Part shown: piece after piece, positions 22,700-34,680 of the stretch
Layout of the letters: every line of letters begins with the position of its first letter
How positions within the stretch are numbered: position 1 is the first letter of the stretch
Origin: Gonocerus acuteangulatus
Taxonomy: Eukaryota > Arthropoda > Insecta > Hemiptera > Coreidae
Direction of reading: 5' to 3'
Assembly: GCA_946811695.1 (NCBI GenBank)
Contig: OX328128.1
Coordinates: 28,924,510-28,988,509 of the forward strand
Length of the DNA stretch: 64,000 nt
The notes under the pieces: generated by a model
Database searches by the model: none
Seen by the model: the letters and a program-made list of their open reading frames with translations, nothing else
What the model was told of the DNA's origin: nothing
Made by a program: the position numbers and the translations under genes

Positions 22700-24400
22700 C
22701 CTTATTTTATTATTCGGAAAGTGCTAAAAATCTAGTTTTGGTAACTGTTCCTCTTGTTGAGCCACTAGATCTTGATCAAGCTAACTAGTTTTTTGCCTAG
22801 CCTCCCCTAGGTCTCAACACAATCAAACAATTACGAATCTAATTTAAGAACTCCACGCCTTCAATATGAATAATACACTTGTTTCTGTGATTGTCAGCGC
22901 CTAGAACATTATTCAAATTAACTAGTTTATGACTAGCCACCCCTAGAATGTAGCAAACCACTCCGGTTAATCCGTGGAGATATGCGTCTTCAACTTAATA
23001 GATCCCGGTTTTTGTCTAGGCCCCCTATTAGGTGCTGAAATATGCTTAAAAATCCAACAGGGGGCCTTACGAGTTGGTCAAAAACGTACCACAATTGTTT
23101 CCCATGTGAAATTCTATTTATAGGAAATACATTATATCCCTAGGAAATGCACAATAATAGAACGGTCCCGTTGTACGATTCGGAAAGTGCTAAAAATCTG
23201 GTTGTGGTAACTGCTCCTCTTGTTGAGCAATTAGACCTTGATTATGCTAACTAGTTTTTTGCCTAGCCTCTCCTAGGTCTCAACATAATCAAACAATTAG
23301 GAATATAATTTAGAAACTCCGCAACAATATTATACCTGATTTTCTAATTATCAGCACCTAGAACATCATTCAAATCAACTAGTTTTTCACTATCCATTCT
23401 ACATGTATTATAGTACCCTTTGTAATACCAGCAGATAGTTATTCACTCACATCTAATATAAATTACAAATTAGAAGCCACAAATATTAAGACTTATACTT
23501 TTGTAATGTATTTTTGTAGGGCAGGCCATAGAACTCCTGTAAACTCCCCTAATGTGCTGAGAACCATAGATTTACATTATGATTACTATTCCACTAATAT
23601 AAATAAACTTGTTCAGATATCATTCTTCTTTTCAGCCACTAGACATCATCAAGGTAACTAGTTTTTGTCTAGCCTCCCCTAGAACGTGTTGAAACTTCCC
23701 TACACATAATCATATATTCACCCCTCTTCTAAATTATGATTTCTATCACACTGATCTAAATAGCCTCGTTACCACAAGAACGTCATCAAGGTAACTAGTT
23801 TTTGTCTAGCCTCTCCTAGAAGGTGCTGAGACTTCCCTATACACAATCTTACATTCAACCCTCTTCAAAATTATAATTTCCATCACACTAATCTAAATAG
23901 CTTCGTTACCGCAAGAACGTCATCAAGGTAACTAGTTTTTGTCTAGCCTCCCCTAGATGGGGCTGAAACTTCCCTACACACAATCTTATATTCACCCCTC
24001 TTCTAAATTATGATTTCTATAACACTAATCTAAATAGCCTCGTTACCACTAGAACATCATCAAAGCAACACGTTTTTGTCTAGCCTCCCCTAGAAGGTGC
24101 TGAAACTTCCCTACACACAATCTCATATTCACCCCTCTTCTAAATTGTAATTACTGCTACACTAATCTAAATAGCCTCGCTACCGCAAGAACGTCATCAA
24201 GGTAACTAGTTTTTGTCTAGCCTCCCCTAGATGGGGCTGAAACTTCCCTACACGCAATCTTATATTTACCCCGCTTCTAAATTGTAATTTCTATTACACT
24301 GATCTAAATGGCCAAGTTACCACTTGAACATCATCAAGGTAACTAGTTTGTGTCTAGCCCCCCCCCCCCCTATGAGGTGCTGAAATATGCCTACAAACAT
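22700..24400 (+). repeat. Minisatellite array, CTAG-core family, forward orientation
   Basis: Repeats carry the core TTTGTCTAGCCTCCCCTAG, best conserved at about 23657, 23795, 23931, 24069, 24204 and 24341 (period about 137 bp). Between cores are shared blocks such as CATCAAGGTAACTAG and AATCTAAATAGCC. The left part is older and has a higher-order period: 22711-22860 recurs at 23180-23330, about 466 bp on. No coding region. Confidence 0.88.
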
Positions 24401-25220
24401 GGGGACCTACGATATGGTTAAAAACATATCACATATTATACAGATGATATTGATATTACAGTAAATGTAACCTTTCCCACTCATAACCATCAGCACTAAC
24501 CCGGATGAAGTTATCGAGCAGGTCTGGTTATTTCTGGAGCAAAGGAAGGGGAAAACCTCTGACAAAGTGCAAAGCTCTTTCAAGTGCAAAGTATTGATCT
24601 TCCAGCATTCGCACTTCGTTCCGGAACATGTAAATCTTAACGAACTTTTATGAAGCCACTAACTCAGGATTTAGTAGACTCCGGACAGTGTTTTAGTCAC
24701 GGCCACCGGGCCTCCTGTAAAACTGCCGCCTGTGTTTTTATTCAGCGCTTAACACCAGGTTGTCAGCGTTGTTGATGCCAGGTTGCCATTCTTATGAATT
24801 GCATAGGTTTTTTTCGCATTCATATTTATCCCAATATTCATATTTATACGAAATGAAAATAAGGCGATAGGAGAGAAGGTGGGTGGGATAGAGTAGAAGA
24901 CGAAGAGGTGTAAGGAAGCCCAAAATCATGGCATAACAAGACCTTAGAATTTTTTAACTATGTTGCGTTGAATTGAAAACAAAGAATTTTTTGTCATAAT
25001 AAAAATGATGTGTTTTTATGTGCTCACTCCTCATATTTTGCAAGAAAGCAGTACTTGATGAACAAAAATGGCTGAATTTTTTTTTTTTAGATACATGTGT
25101 AATCAAATCATACATATTTCAGTATTTTTGTTGTTAATTCGAAATGAATAAATAAAAACTTATCATAGGACATATATTTCTAATGCGCAAACTAAATTAG
25201 GAATGATTAGGAGTAAATGC
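24400..25220. other. Non-repetitive centre between the two opposed minisatellite arrays
   Basis: About 0.8 kb without the CTAG core. It contains a somewhat GC-richer patch around 24690-24790. No convincing gene. Confidence 0.5.
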
Positions 25221-25773
25221 CAGTGGACAAGTTTCAACTCCTACTAGGGGAGGCTAGACAAAACTAGTTTCTGCAGATCTAGTGGCTGTCACGGGGATAT
25301 AGATAGATACCTGCTTCTGTGTATTAGTGGCTTACAATTTCAGAATTAGATTTTGTGTGATTATGTAGATGCTTGTTGGGGTTCCAGGGTCCTTCAACAC
25401 GCACTAGGGGAACTAGATAAAACTAGTTTCCGCAGTTCTAGTGGCTGTCACGGGGATGTAGATATATACCTGCTTCTGTGTAGTAGTGGCTTACAATTTG
25501 TAAATTAGATTTGGTGTAATTGTATAAATGACTGTTGGGGTTAACAGGGTCTTTCAACACTAACTAGGGGAGACTAGATAAAACTAGTTTCTGCAGTTCT
25601 AGTGGCTGTCATGGGGGTATAGATATATACCTGCTTCTGTTTTTTAGTGGCATCCAATTTGTAAATTAGATTTTGTGTGATTGTATACATGTGTTTTGGG
25701 GTTATCAGGGTCTTTCAACACTCAGGAGGGGAGGCTAGACAAAACTAGTCTTTGCAGTTCTAGTGGCGTTAGC

Positions 25774-25846
<73 letters not shown>

Positions 25847-26754
25847 GCTATTTTATATTAGTGGTCTAAAATTTGTAAATTAGATTTGGTGTGATTGTAT
25901 AGATGACTGTTAGGGTTAACAGAGTCTTTCAACACTAACTAGGGGAGGCTAGACAAAACTAGTCTTTACAGTTCTAGTGGGGTTAGCGGGATATAGATAT
26001 ATACCTACTATTTTATATTAGTGGTCTAAAATTTGTAAATTAGATTTTGTGTAATTGCATACATGTGGTTTGGGGTTAACAGGGTCTTTCAACACTCACG
26101 AGGGGAGGCTAGACAAAACTAGTTTTTGCAGTTCTAGTGGCGTTAGCGGGATATAGATATATACCTGCTATTTTATATTAGTGGTCTAAAATTTGTAAAT
26201 TAGATTTGGTGTGATTGTATAGATGACTGTTAGGGTTAACAGAGTCTTTCAACACTCACTAGGGGAGGCTAGACAAAACTAGTTTTTGCAGTTCTAATGG
26301 GTATATACATAAATGCCTAATATTCATATTAGTTGCTTACAATTTGCAAATAAGATTTGGAGTGATTTTATAGACGGGGAGGGGCTACACAAAAAATGTA
26401 ATTGCCCTACCGTAATCTGTAGGAAAACTAATAACATTGTCTCTTAAATTGCTTGTGAATGTACTATAGATATTTTTAGGATTGAACAAAGATGTATCTA
26501 CTTCAGGAAGCTGGGCATCATTGTTCTAGTTGTAAATCGTATGATAAGACATTCACTAATCACAACTGGCCTGTCTATTTTAGACGTTTCGGTATTCTCC
26601 CCGGCCTCACAAGGTTTGCTCTAGGAAATCACTATTACCAATACGTTTCTCATTTTCTTGCCTTATTTTACTAAAATACTAAATTTACTGATAAATGCAA
26701 TTTTAAACAAAATATTACTAATTAAAAATTGAATTAAACAAAGACAAAAACCCG

Positions 26755-26995
26755 TTCAAAAGAAGAAAACTAACACTTTCGAAGTTGAGCACTTATTTCT
26801 CCCATTATGACCGTCCCAGCTTGTGAGAGAGCTAACAGACAAATATACTTAAAATACATATACACATTTCAACCACCGTTATTTATGTGATTTATTGGCT
26901 TTGAAACAAGAAATTGCGTCATGAGGTCAACCTTATAAGCGGGGTGTCTTCCTTTGGAGGGAAAGATGAATGAATTGTGTTAAAGGTTTCCTAGT
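26755..26995 (+). repeat. Dispersed repeat R1, 3' fragment
   Basis: Blocks CATTTCAACCACCGTTATTT, GGTCAACCTTATAAGCGGGG and the closing TGTTAAAGG match the right ends of the R1 copies at 32190-32340 and 59615-59765. Confidence 0.65.
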
Positions 26996-27531
26996 GATAT
27001 TTTGCGCTCACTAATGGAGCCTAGATGAAACTAGGTAATCATAATGAAAAGTTCTGGAGGCTGAAAAAGGGTAAGATATCACAACTAGTTTATTTATATT
27101 AGATGAATAGAATTTGTAAATTAGATCAGGTTTAAATTTATTATTGTGCTGAAGGGTTAATAGGCATTTGTCAGCACCTACTAGGGGAAGCTAGACAAAC
27201 TTGTTAGCTTGATGATGATATCAAAACTAGGTAGTTTGTTTACCTTAGTGGAATATAATTTGTAAATTAGATCAGGTGTAAATGTATGATCGTGCTGAAG
27301 GGTCCCTGGCTTATTTATGCACCTACTAGGGGAGGCTAGGCATAAGTTCTAGATGGTAACCGAAGTGATCAGACTATTACTAGTTCATTTAAATAAGAGG
27401 GTCCGGATTTATAATGCATTATAATTGGTAATATAATTGTGGTGAAGGGGTCCTCAGCACCTAGTTTGAAGGCTAGGCAAACTAGTTAGCTTGACGATTT
27501 TCTAGTGGCTGAACAAGCTCAACATATACCT

Positions 27532-28170
27532 TATATGTTCCTTATACAAATCCACACCGTTTGACCGATTTTGACCAAACTCGGTACATATGTGGATCTT
27601 AATCTGAGGAGTGTCTTAGGCTAAGTCAAAAACGTCTACCAGCTGTCTGTCTGTATGTTTGTCCCTTATACAAATCCACACCGTTCGTCCGATTTTGACC
27701 AAACTTGGAATAATGGTAGGTCTTGATACGGCGATTGCCATAGGCTAGGTCAAAACGGCTACCATCTGTCTGTCTGTATGTTTGTTCTTTACACAATCCC
27801 ACACCGTTTGACAGATTTTGATCAAATTGGGCACACAGGTTGGTCTTGATCAGGGGAGTGTCATAGGCCATGTCAAAAACGTCTACCAGCTGCTGCCTGT
27901 ATGTGATTTTTTTTTTTTTTTAAATAAAAATCCACACTGTTAGACAGATTTTTACCAAACTTGGCATACATGTATGTCTTGATACGGGGGGGGGGGGGTG
28001 TTTTAGGTTAGGTCAAAGTCGTCTAGGACTCCCGGTTGGGAGGTCACGGGTTCGAAACAGTTACAGATTCGTGTTATTTGATTTTAATAATACTTATTTG
28101 GTTTCTAATTTATTTAGGCTTTTCTATATGCAGAAAGTAGGTGTAGCATAGCACGCCGGGTAACAGCTAG
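27532..28170 (+). mobile_element. Non-autonomous Helitron-like element with 124-bp internal repeats
   Basis: Four internal repeats begin TCCACACCGTT at 27551, 27675, 27798 and 27930 (spacing about 124 bp) and share GATTTTGACCAAACT and GTCTTGAT blocks. The right end GCACGCCGGGTAACAGCTAG (28151-28170) is followed by T, a hairpin-plus-CTAG end like insect Helitrons. Left end not fixed. Relatives at 51867-52545 (inverted), 56820-57060 and 45250-45350. Confidence 0.65.
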
Positions 28171-28883
28171 TACTTTATAATTGTAGGGAAGTGGGCTTAG
28201 ATAGTCATCATCAATTTGGGAAGGCTAGGCAAACTAGTTACCTTAGTGATGTTCTAATCGCTGACCAATCGTAACAACTAGTTTGTTTACATTAGATGAA
28301 TAGAATTTGTAAATTAGATCAGGTGTAAATGAATGATTGTGCAAAGGGTTCCTATGTAGGTACATTCAGTACCTGTTAGGGGAGGCTAGACAAAAATGTA
28401 TTTATAATCTATTAGTTGTGGATAGTAACCAAAGAGGGAATAGTAATGCTAGTATGAATAGTTTTTTTTTTTTTTAATAAGAGGGTTTGGAGTTGTAAAT
28501 TTGATCGGAATTGTTTGTATAATTGTCAAGAAGGGTTTCTAGGGTTGTTTCGGAAACTACAAGAAGGGCTTGACAAAAACTAGCTTAATGGTCTTCTTGT
28601 GGCTGAAGAAATTCAACAAATTACAACTAGTTTGTTTACATTAATAAAATAGAATTTGTAAATTGGATCAGGTGTAGATGCATGATTGTGTTGAAGGGTC
28701 CTAGTGATGTTTCAGTACCAACTAGGGGAGCCAAGGCAAAAATGCTTTTATGATCCAGAAGTTAGGGATTGTAATCAAGTGGTGCTGCATACTATAACTA
28801 GTTCATTTAAGTAAGAGGCTACGGATTTTTAAATTACAATATAATTGGTAGCGTGATTGTGGTCAACGATTCTTAGGGATTCT

Positions 28884-29409
28884 TCAGCATCTTCTATGGC
28901 ATAACGTAGGAACAGGAAAGCCCAATCTTTCTCTGACTGTAGTGATATAATGAAGGCGAGATTGTTTATCACAAAAATTGGAGTGTGGTTGAAACCTGGT
29001 GCATAATTTTGTTTTTAAAGTATTATTACTTGTCTTTGTTCCATGTTTACGGCCATTCCTTTTACCTATAAAGTTTCCCTCTAAGCCGAGATCTCTGACC
29101 ACTTGATCTACTAAGCTATCAGAACTGTCAGCAGAGTCAGACCGCTGATCTCTGCCTATTTTGCACTTGTCGTTGGCGTTTGTCACTCTTACTAAGCCGG
29201 CTTAATGACAGGCGTCGAATGAAAACTACTTGTTCACCCGTTGGTGTGTAAGTAAACTCTTCAGCAGCAAGGATCGCGATAAGGAATGGAGCATCGTCAC
29301 CTTGCTGTATTAAATAAATAGCTTTAAAAATAACTCGAAGAACAATCGGAGAAAGGAAGGATTTTGGCAGCCAGATACTGACACTATAGGCGACAGAACT
29401 GCCAAACAA
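28884..29409 (-). pseudogene. Two overlapping unidentified frames, possibly one frameshifted coding segment
   Basis: The minus strand has a 90-codon frame (29409-29137) followed in another phase by a 100-codon frame (29186-28884). The first contains GDDAPFLIAILAAEEFTYTP, the second SDSADSSDSLVDQVVRDLGL and a basic stretch GKRNGRKHGTK. Composition is protein-like, not repeat-driven, and the 50-bp overlap would fit one frameshift. The segment sits at the outer edge of the reverse minisatellite array. I do not recognise a family; it may be captured or transposon-encoded. Confidence 0.3.
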
Positions 29410-29557
29410 AGATCAAAAGGAGTAAAAACGTTTTAGTACAGAAAGTTACCCCCGAGATAAAGCGGACAGACACTAATTTGGGAGGAGCAAAATAAGAATT
29501 TGACTAGGCAAGTGACTAAGCAACTAGGCAAAGAGACAACTTCGTAGTAGAATGGTG

Positions 29558-30000
29558 CAAGGGCGTATATTGAAAATAATTTCGGGGGTGGGGGGGCTGA
29601 GAGCATTTGGGGGATAAGGAATACTAACAATCTAGAACTTGGAATAATTAACCTATTAAAACGCTATTACACCCAAAAAAAAAAGTATTAGCATAAATAT
29701 AGTTTAGCGATGACTAAACTGAAAAAAAAAACGTTACGAAAAAGTGTCACAAAAAAGCGTCCGCTGGCGTTCGCGCATGCGCGGTAGCCACGTTCGAAAA
29801 AGGAGACTGTATGTTATACAGTACATTACATGGGTTTGTCGGGTGGACCTAAATCATATCTACGTTCCTGAATTTGAGCTGAAGGATCTAAACGAACTTT
29901 TTTTCTGAAGTTATCTTTAATTTATTTTTAAGGCTTTTATCACACGTTTTTACCGATTTCGGGGGAGGGGGCTGCAGCCCCCTCCTTATATACGCCCATG
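29558..30000 (+). mobile_element. MITE, CATGGGCGTATATA family, with an extra internal segment
   Basis: Ends CAAGGGCGTATATTG and TATATACGCCCATG with an exact 8-bp duplication GAATGGTG (29550-29557; 30001-30008). Compared with the 240-270 bp copies it has about 200 additional bp between about 29672 and 29900, including a GC-rich patch (GCGTTCGCGCATGCGCGGTA). Confidence 0.92.
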
Positions 30001-30349
30001 GAATGGTGATAGGGGAGCTTTCTTGTCTGTTGGTAAATAAATGAGCTTTCAATTCAATTGCACTAATACTTCTCACTAAGCACTTTGTTTACAAGTAGAT
30101 ACAAGTGCTTGGGTGACAACTAGGCCTTAGATACGGGGGGTATACCTGTGCAATACAACAGTACGTTTATAGCCGGACTAGAGTATTGGAGTCGTTAAAG
30201 TCTTCATCAATCGCATACGCCTGATGTTTATCTAATTTTCATACTATAATTTAATAATGTCTTGACAAAATATTTAATGATGATTCCTGGTGGCGGGGAG
30301 TGTTAAGCTCTCCGTGGCTTAAGCTCTCCGTGCGTAGGGTCGAGCGGTG

Positions 30350-31615
30350 GCCTTTCTTGTAAATAATTAAAAGTCCGTCTCGCAGGACTGCATCATCTTA
30401 GCGCGGTTCCGTTCATATCCCTAGTCTAATTTGGAAAGATTAAAAAAGAAGCAGTTATTGTTTTGGTTCCACCAGTCTTTTTTTTAAAATTAATTATTAT
30501 AATGGCGTGTCAACCCTTAAGGTCACTAACGCCATTCTTGTGAGTAGTTAAGTCTTGAAAGGTCATGATTTACAATCTTACCTGGAAGGGTCGGCTACAG
30601 TAGAAACAGACCCGCTAGTGACAAGGTCTTGGAATCTTGGAAATCTATATTTCTAACAATAAATTGTTTTTGTTATTTTACTTAACCAGTTTTATTGTCA
30701 AATACATTATCCAACTATAAGCAATTAAAAAATAACAAGAAATAAAACAGACAAAAAGAACCATTGGAATAAACGAAATCAATTAATTTAAAGCTTTAAG
30801 CACTTTTTTCTCCGATTGACATCGCCTAATTAAAACTTTCTTCAGAACCTTTTTTGTAGAGCATTTAGTAAGCTTCCGAATGGTAATCTTCCGCTTCACA
30901 AGATTGTCAACGGTTTTCGAGATACTAACGAAATTATACAAAGTTATAAAAACTTTTTTTGTCTGTTAATAAAATATTTTATTCTAACCCTTCCTTTACT
31001 CTAAACGTAACAAAAATTTCAACTTACTAGTGTTGATGAAACTCGAACATGCAGAAAATGTTTCAACTGTATCCCATAATTCTAAGTACCAAAATCAAAG
31101 ACAAAGAACCCTCCCTAGGAAGGACGCTAGGCTGTTGAAAAGCTATATATCTTGGAAATCCATATCTCTAACATTAAATTGTTTTTCTTATTTTTCTTAA
31201 CCTGTTTTATTTTCAAATACATTATCCAACAATAAGCAATTAAAAAATAACAAGGAATAAAAAACAGACAAAAAGAACAGTTCGAATAAGCGAAATCAAT
31301 TACTTTAAAGTTTTAAGCTCTTATTTCTCCGATTGACATCGCCTAATCAAAACTTTCATTAGAACCTTTTTTTAGAGAATTTAATAAGCTTTCTAATGGT
31401 ATTCTTCCGATTACCAAGATTCTCAACCATTTTCGAGATATTAAGGAAAGTCGGGGTCTCCCGTGGTCTAATGGCTAGCGCCTTGGATTCATAAGCGGGA
31501 GATGGTGGGTTCGATTCCCAACCTCCGGCAGGAATTTTATCATCCCACGGCTCGCTGGTAAAATTCCTCGCTGCACCCTGGATGTCGGCGCTAATGACCT
31601 AGATGTAGATGCGCC

Positions 31616-31651
<36 letters not shown>

Positions 31652-32132
31652 AAGGAAAGTATACAAAGTTACCAAAACTTTTTATGTCTGTTAATAAAAT
31701 ATTTTATTCTAACCCTTCCTAAACTCCAAGCGTAACAAAAATTTCAACATATTCGTTTTAATGAAAGTAGAACATGCAGAAAATGTTTCAACTGAATCCC
31801 ATGATTCTAAGTACCCAAACCAAAAACGGTATTCAAAAACGTTTTTTCCAATTTTCTCGAAAACGGTTAAAGCTATCGCCTTGAACATGGTTTCATTCGT
31901 TTTTCTAGCCCAAGAAGCCTATAAAACGAGTACTTACAAGCTTATGAACTCAAAAACGTAAGCGTTACGATTTTTTTTGCGCGAATTTCGCCCCAAACGC
32001 CATCTTCCAGTGGGCGGATTCTGCTGGCTAACGAACTTGACCTTTCAAATTAGACGACGGATTTTTGTACCAAATTTCATTACAATCGGACCATTCGTCT
32101 TCTACCTAGAGAGCGAACAGTCAAATATATAC

Positions 32133-32191
<59 letters not shown>

Positions 32192-32345
32192 AATTTGAAC
32201 CACCGTTATTTTCGGTTTCTAGGGGTTCTGAAACGCGAAATTTTCTAGTCGGCACTTCCGGATTGTTTCATTGTATCAACCTTATAAGCGGGGTTCCTCC
32301 CTATGGGGGAGGGAGGAACCGCGCTAAAAGACCATACGGTGTAAG
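30350..32345 (+). repeat. Dispersed repeat R1, longest copy
   Basis: Starts near AAAAGTCCGTCTCGCAGGA and TTAGCGCGGTTCCGTTC, then TTTCTCCGATTGACATCGCC, TTTTCGAGATA, CATGCAGAAAATGTTTCAAC, GGCGGATTCTGCTGGCTAAC, (TA)n at 32125-32190, and GGAGGAACCGCGCTAAAAG at the end. The start and end blocks contain GCGCGGTTCC and its complement, hinting at inverted termini. Part of the body is repeated within the copy (about 30775-31080 and 31290-31445/31650-31830). No coding region, so probably a non-autonomous element. Confidence 0.75.
31451..31650 (+). mobile_element. tRNA-derived SINE (family C) with poly(A) tail
   Basis: Head has A-box TGGTCTAATGG and B-box GGTTCGATTCC. The body ends in GATGTAGATGCGCCGT and an A-run of about 32. 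Flanks ATTAAGGAAAGT before the head and after the tail are a 12-bp target duplication, so it inserted into R1. The conserved anticodon-like arm does not make it a real tRNA gene, since the acceptor stem does not close. Confidence 0.9.
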
Positions 32346-32419
32346 TCAGTTTGCAGGTAGTCGTGCCCAGAATTCAGACGAAATCGAGCGACAGTTTCAA
32401 CTCTCTCAAGGTAAAAAAA

Positions 32420-32495
32420 GGTGGTAACGCCTAGATAACCCGTCCTGAAAATCTTTGTTTGGAAATTTGGACACTAAAATTTCAATAAATTTAAG
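32420..32495 (+). mobile_element. SINE family A tail fragment
   Basis: GGTGGTAACGCCTAGATAAC and an ACTAAAATTTCAATAAAT end match the SINE family A tail; the tRNA-like head is absent. Confidence 0.55.
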
Positions 32496-32533
32496 ATGAA
32501 CAGCTGTTTTCACTATTATTTCTCTAAAATGCT

Positions 32534-32731
32534 ATGTTTGATATATTGGTACTTTTGTTCGTGTATTCGGCTTACTTCGGTCTCATCTATTTGACTACGT
32601 ACATGATCTTGTTTTACATCGCAGAAACAGTAACTGAGGACGAGGAGGACTTCAGTGACAACTTGACACCACAGCCATATTATCAACAAATTTTAAATGC
32701 TCAAGTCAGCTCAGAGACACCCATAACATGA
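32534..32731 (+). CDS. Unidentified 65-codon frame with acidic C-terminal half
   Basis: A hydrophobic first half (VLLFVYSAYFGLIYLTTYMI) is followed by TEDEEDFSDNLTPQPYYQQI and a stop. A possible splice acceptor (TTTTACATCGCAG) precedes the acidic part, so this could be one exon of an unknown gene. No neighbour supports it. Confidence 0.2.
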   Translation: MFDILVLLFVYSAYFGLIYLTTYMILFYIAETVTEDEEDFSDNLTPQPYYQQILNAQVSSETPIT

Positions 32732-32968
32732 AGGTAACCTACAGAGAAATAGGAGGACGAAGGACTGTTTACATTAAATTGGTAAAATAAAAAGTTTAGA
32801 AGTTTTATTATATTCGACAGTACATGTGTTCACGTCAAACTCCTGGTATTTGTAAACGAGGGGAGGGCAGGACGTTATCATCAGAAGGCAAACAAATTCG
32901 TAAGTTACCTTTCAGCGAGCTTCTTCTATAGGAAAAGCTTGTGACGTCGACTCAATAACGCTAACCGG

Positions 32969-32993
32969 GGGGGGGGGGGGGGGGGGGGGGGGG
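32969..32993 (+). repeat. Uninterrupted G-run of about 25 nt
   Basis: A near-pure G homopolymer in AT-rich DNA. Could form quadruplexes; also a likely assembly-length error site. Confidence 0.8.
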
Positions 32994-33149
32994 TCCGATG
33001 GGAAATGTCTATGTTTCAGAACTCATAGTCACGAAAATACTATTGGTTGAAAGTTGTATACATACAAATATCTGGCGGGTAAACATACAAATTTAGACTG
33101 TTGGGGCTCACTTTTATGGAGGAAAGTGGATGAGGCGCCAATGGAAAAG

Positions 33150-33845
33150 GGGTCTTTTTCCGAAGACCACAACCAGTTACTCGTGAAGTATCTGTTGAGA
33201 TTATAACAGTTATTCAGCGCACGCGCATAACTCATTAGCTTTTCTATTGGCCATTCCTATGGGCAATTCTATTGATTGTTGCTGATAGTAAAGTAACCTT
33301 TAACACTCAAGTCAATCCAACTCGCAAAAATGAATAGAATTCTATTAATTTTAGTGTGTTGGATTGACTAGAGTTTTGATATCTTCTTGGGCGAGCGTAG
33401 CGAGCGGAAACGCATAGCACGTATGCTCATAATAATGAACCACCAGACAAAACAATCGTCGAGGATGCCCCTAAACTTCACAATTATTAACCTTTTTATT
33501 AATAAATATTGCTTGATTAAATATATTCTCCTTATTTTCATTTATGTTTTACAAGCCTAAAAGTATTTCTTACAAATAAAAATTATCTAAGGGTAAGTTA
33601 GAAACCATATTATATGAATCTATTAGTCATTAAAAGTTTCTTTTAGTAGTGTTTGCAGTGATTTTAAATACTTTTCATTACTATATTAACTTTTGATTAC
33701 TATATATAATATGGTTACTAACCTTAGATAACCTGTAAAGAAGAAAATAGATAACCTACAAAGAACCTGTAAGCTAATCCAAAATCGCTGTTTAAAATCA
33801 CGACAGATACTTAAAAGTAACTGGATGTGGTTTTCAAAAAATACC
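33150..33845. mobile_element. Inverted-repeat DNA element (family E), second copy
   Basis: Left end CCGAAGACCACAACCAGTTA and right end GTAACTGGATGTGGTTTTCA mirror the copy at 5990-6715. Both copies share internal blocks, including CTATTAATTTTAG, ATAGAGTTTTGATATCTTC-like sequence and a GCGAGCGTA-rich patch. Confidence 0.75.
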
Positions 33846-34499
33846 CTGGAAAAGGGGGTTTTCTAACTGCTGAGGTGGAGGTGGGTGCCTCGCCGATTCG
33901 GGTGAGAGCGAGCAAGTTCAAGTAGCAATCTTATAGATTTGGATGGCCAGGAAAATACTCAGCTTCCGTAGACTAGATGTTAGAAAACCAAAAACGCAAT
34001 ATTTCCTGGCACCATTTCGTCATGGCTTGCCATAGAGAATGATGTAGCTGAATGGGAGGTTGTAAAGATGGAAAACAATTTCAAGGCAAGTGTTGGTGTT
34101 GTTGTTTAGAGTGTCTGTTGGTCGGGGGACGAGGAACGTCGAATAAATAGTGGGAGAGCAGTCTGGTAAAATGAAAGAAATTCACATATTTTGGGAACTA
34201 CATAATAAAAAATACTGAGCTGCTAGACTACTCTAGTTGTGGCTATGCAGTCACCCAAGCATAGGTTGGGTAGAACCTTCAATTTCTGTTTGTATTTAAT
34301 CCTTTCTTCACCGTTTTGGACCTTATTGTCGGTCCATTCGGGGGTCCTTACCTTTGGGTATATATTTTGACGAAGGATAATACGTTCCTCAACAATGCAG
34401 TAAGAATTAAATATTAAAAAAAAAAAAAATGGAAGATTCTACCCAACATTTTGAATTTAACCCAGCTTACCTGAATATTCCCTTCCCCCTTCTTCGCAA

Positions 34500-34680
34500 G
34501 TTTTATGAATTATTTTTATTTTTTACATTTTAACGTTCACTTATTTTGGAAATTTTGGACGGGTTACCACTCTTTTCTAGGGCTGATGCGTTTTCTTTTA
34601 TTGCACCCGTGGCTCTAGGCACAGAGCTGTCACGCCTTGACACTCAAGGCCACCGGGACTCTGAATTAATTAACTTATAA
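34500..34680 (-). mobile_element. SINE family A, diverged copy
   Basis: On the minus strand: GGTGGCCTTGAGTGTCAAGG head, AAGAAAACGCATCAGCCCTA, then GAGTGGTAACCCGTCC and an A/T-rich tail. Same block order as at 50137-50331, but the head is degraded. Confidence 0.7.

Larger units (their letters stand above)
25220..28890 (-). repeat. Minisatellite array, same CTAG-core family, reverse orientation
   Basis: The core appears as CTAGGGGAGGCTAGACAAA at about 25246, 25404, 25564, 25724, 25939, 26099 and 26259 (period 160 bp; one unit is lengthened by (TA)n at 25779-25842). Further, more diverged units run from about 27180 to 28880, spaced about 145-170 bp. The array is broken by an R1 fragment (26755-26995) and a Helitron-like insertion (27532-28170). 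Confidence 0.88.

Noticed and set aside
22700..28890. CRISPR or regulatory array at the CTAG minisatellite
   Set aside because: The whole unit repeats, not short repeats with unique spacers; period and decay fit a minisatellite.
31451..31525. Functional tRNA genes here and at 50137, 52860-52930 and 61741
   Set aside because: Good A and B boxes but no closing acceptor stem; each is the head of a longer SINE with target duplications or sister copies.
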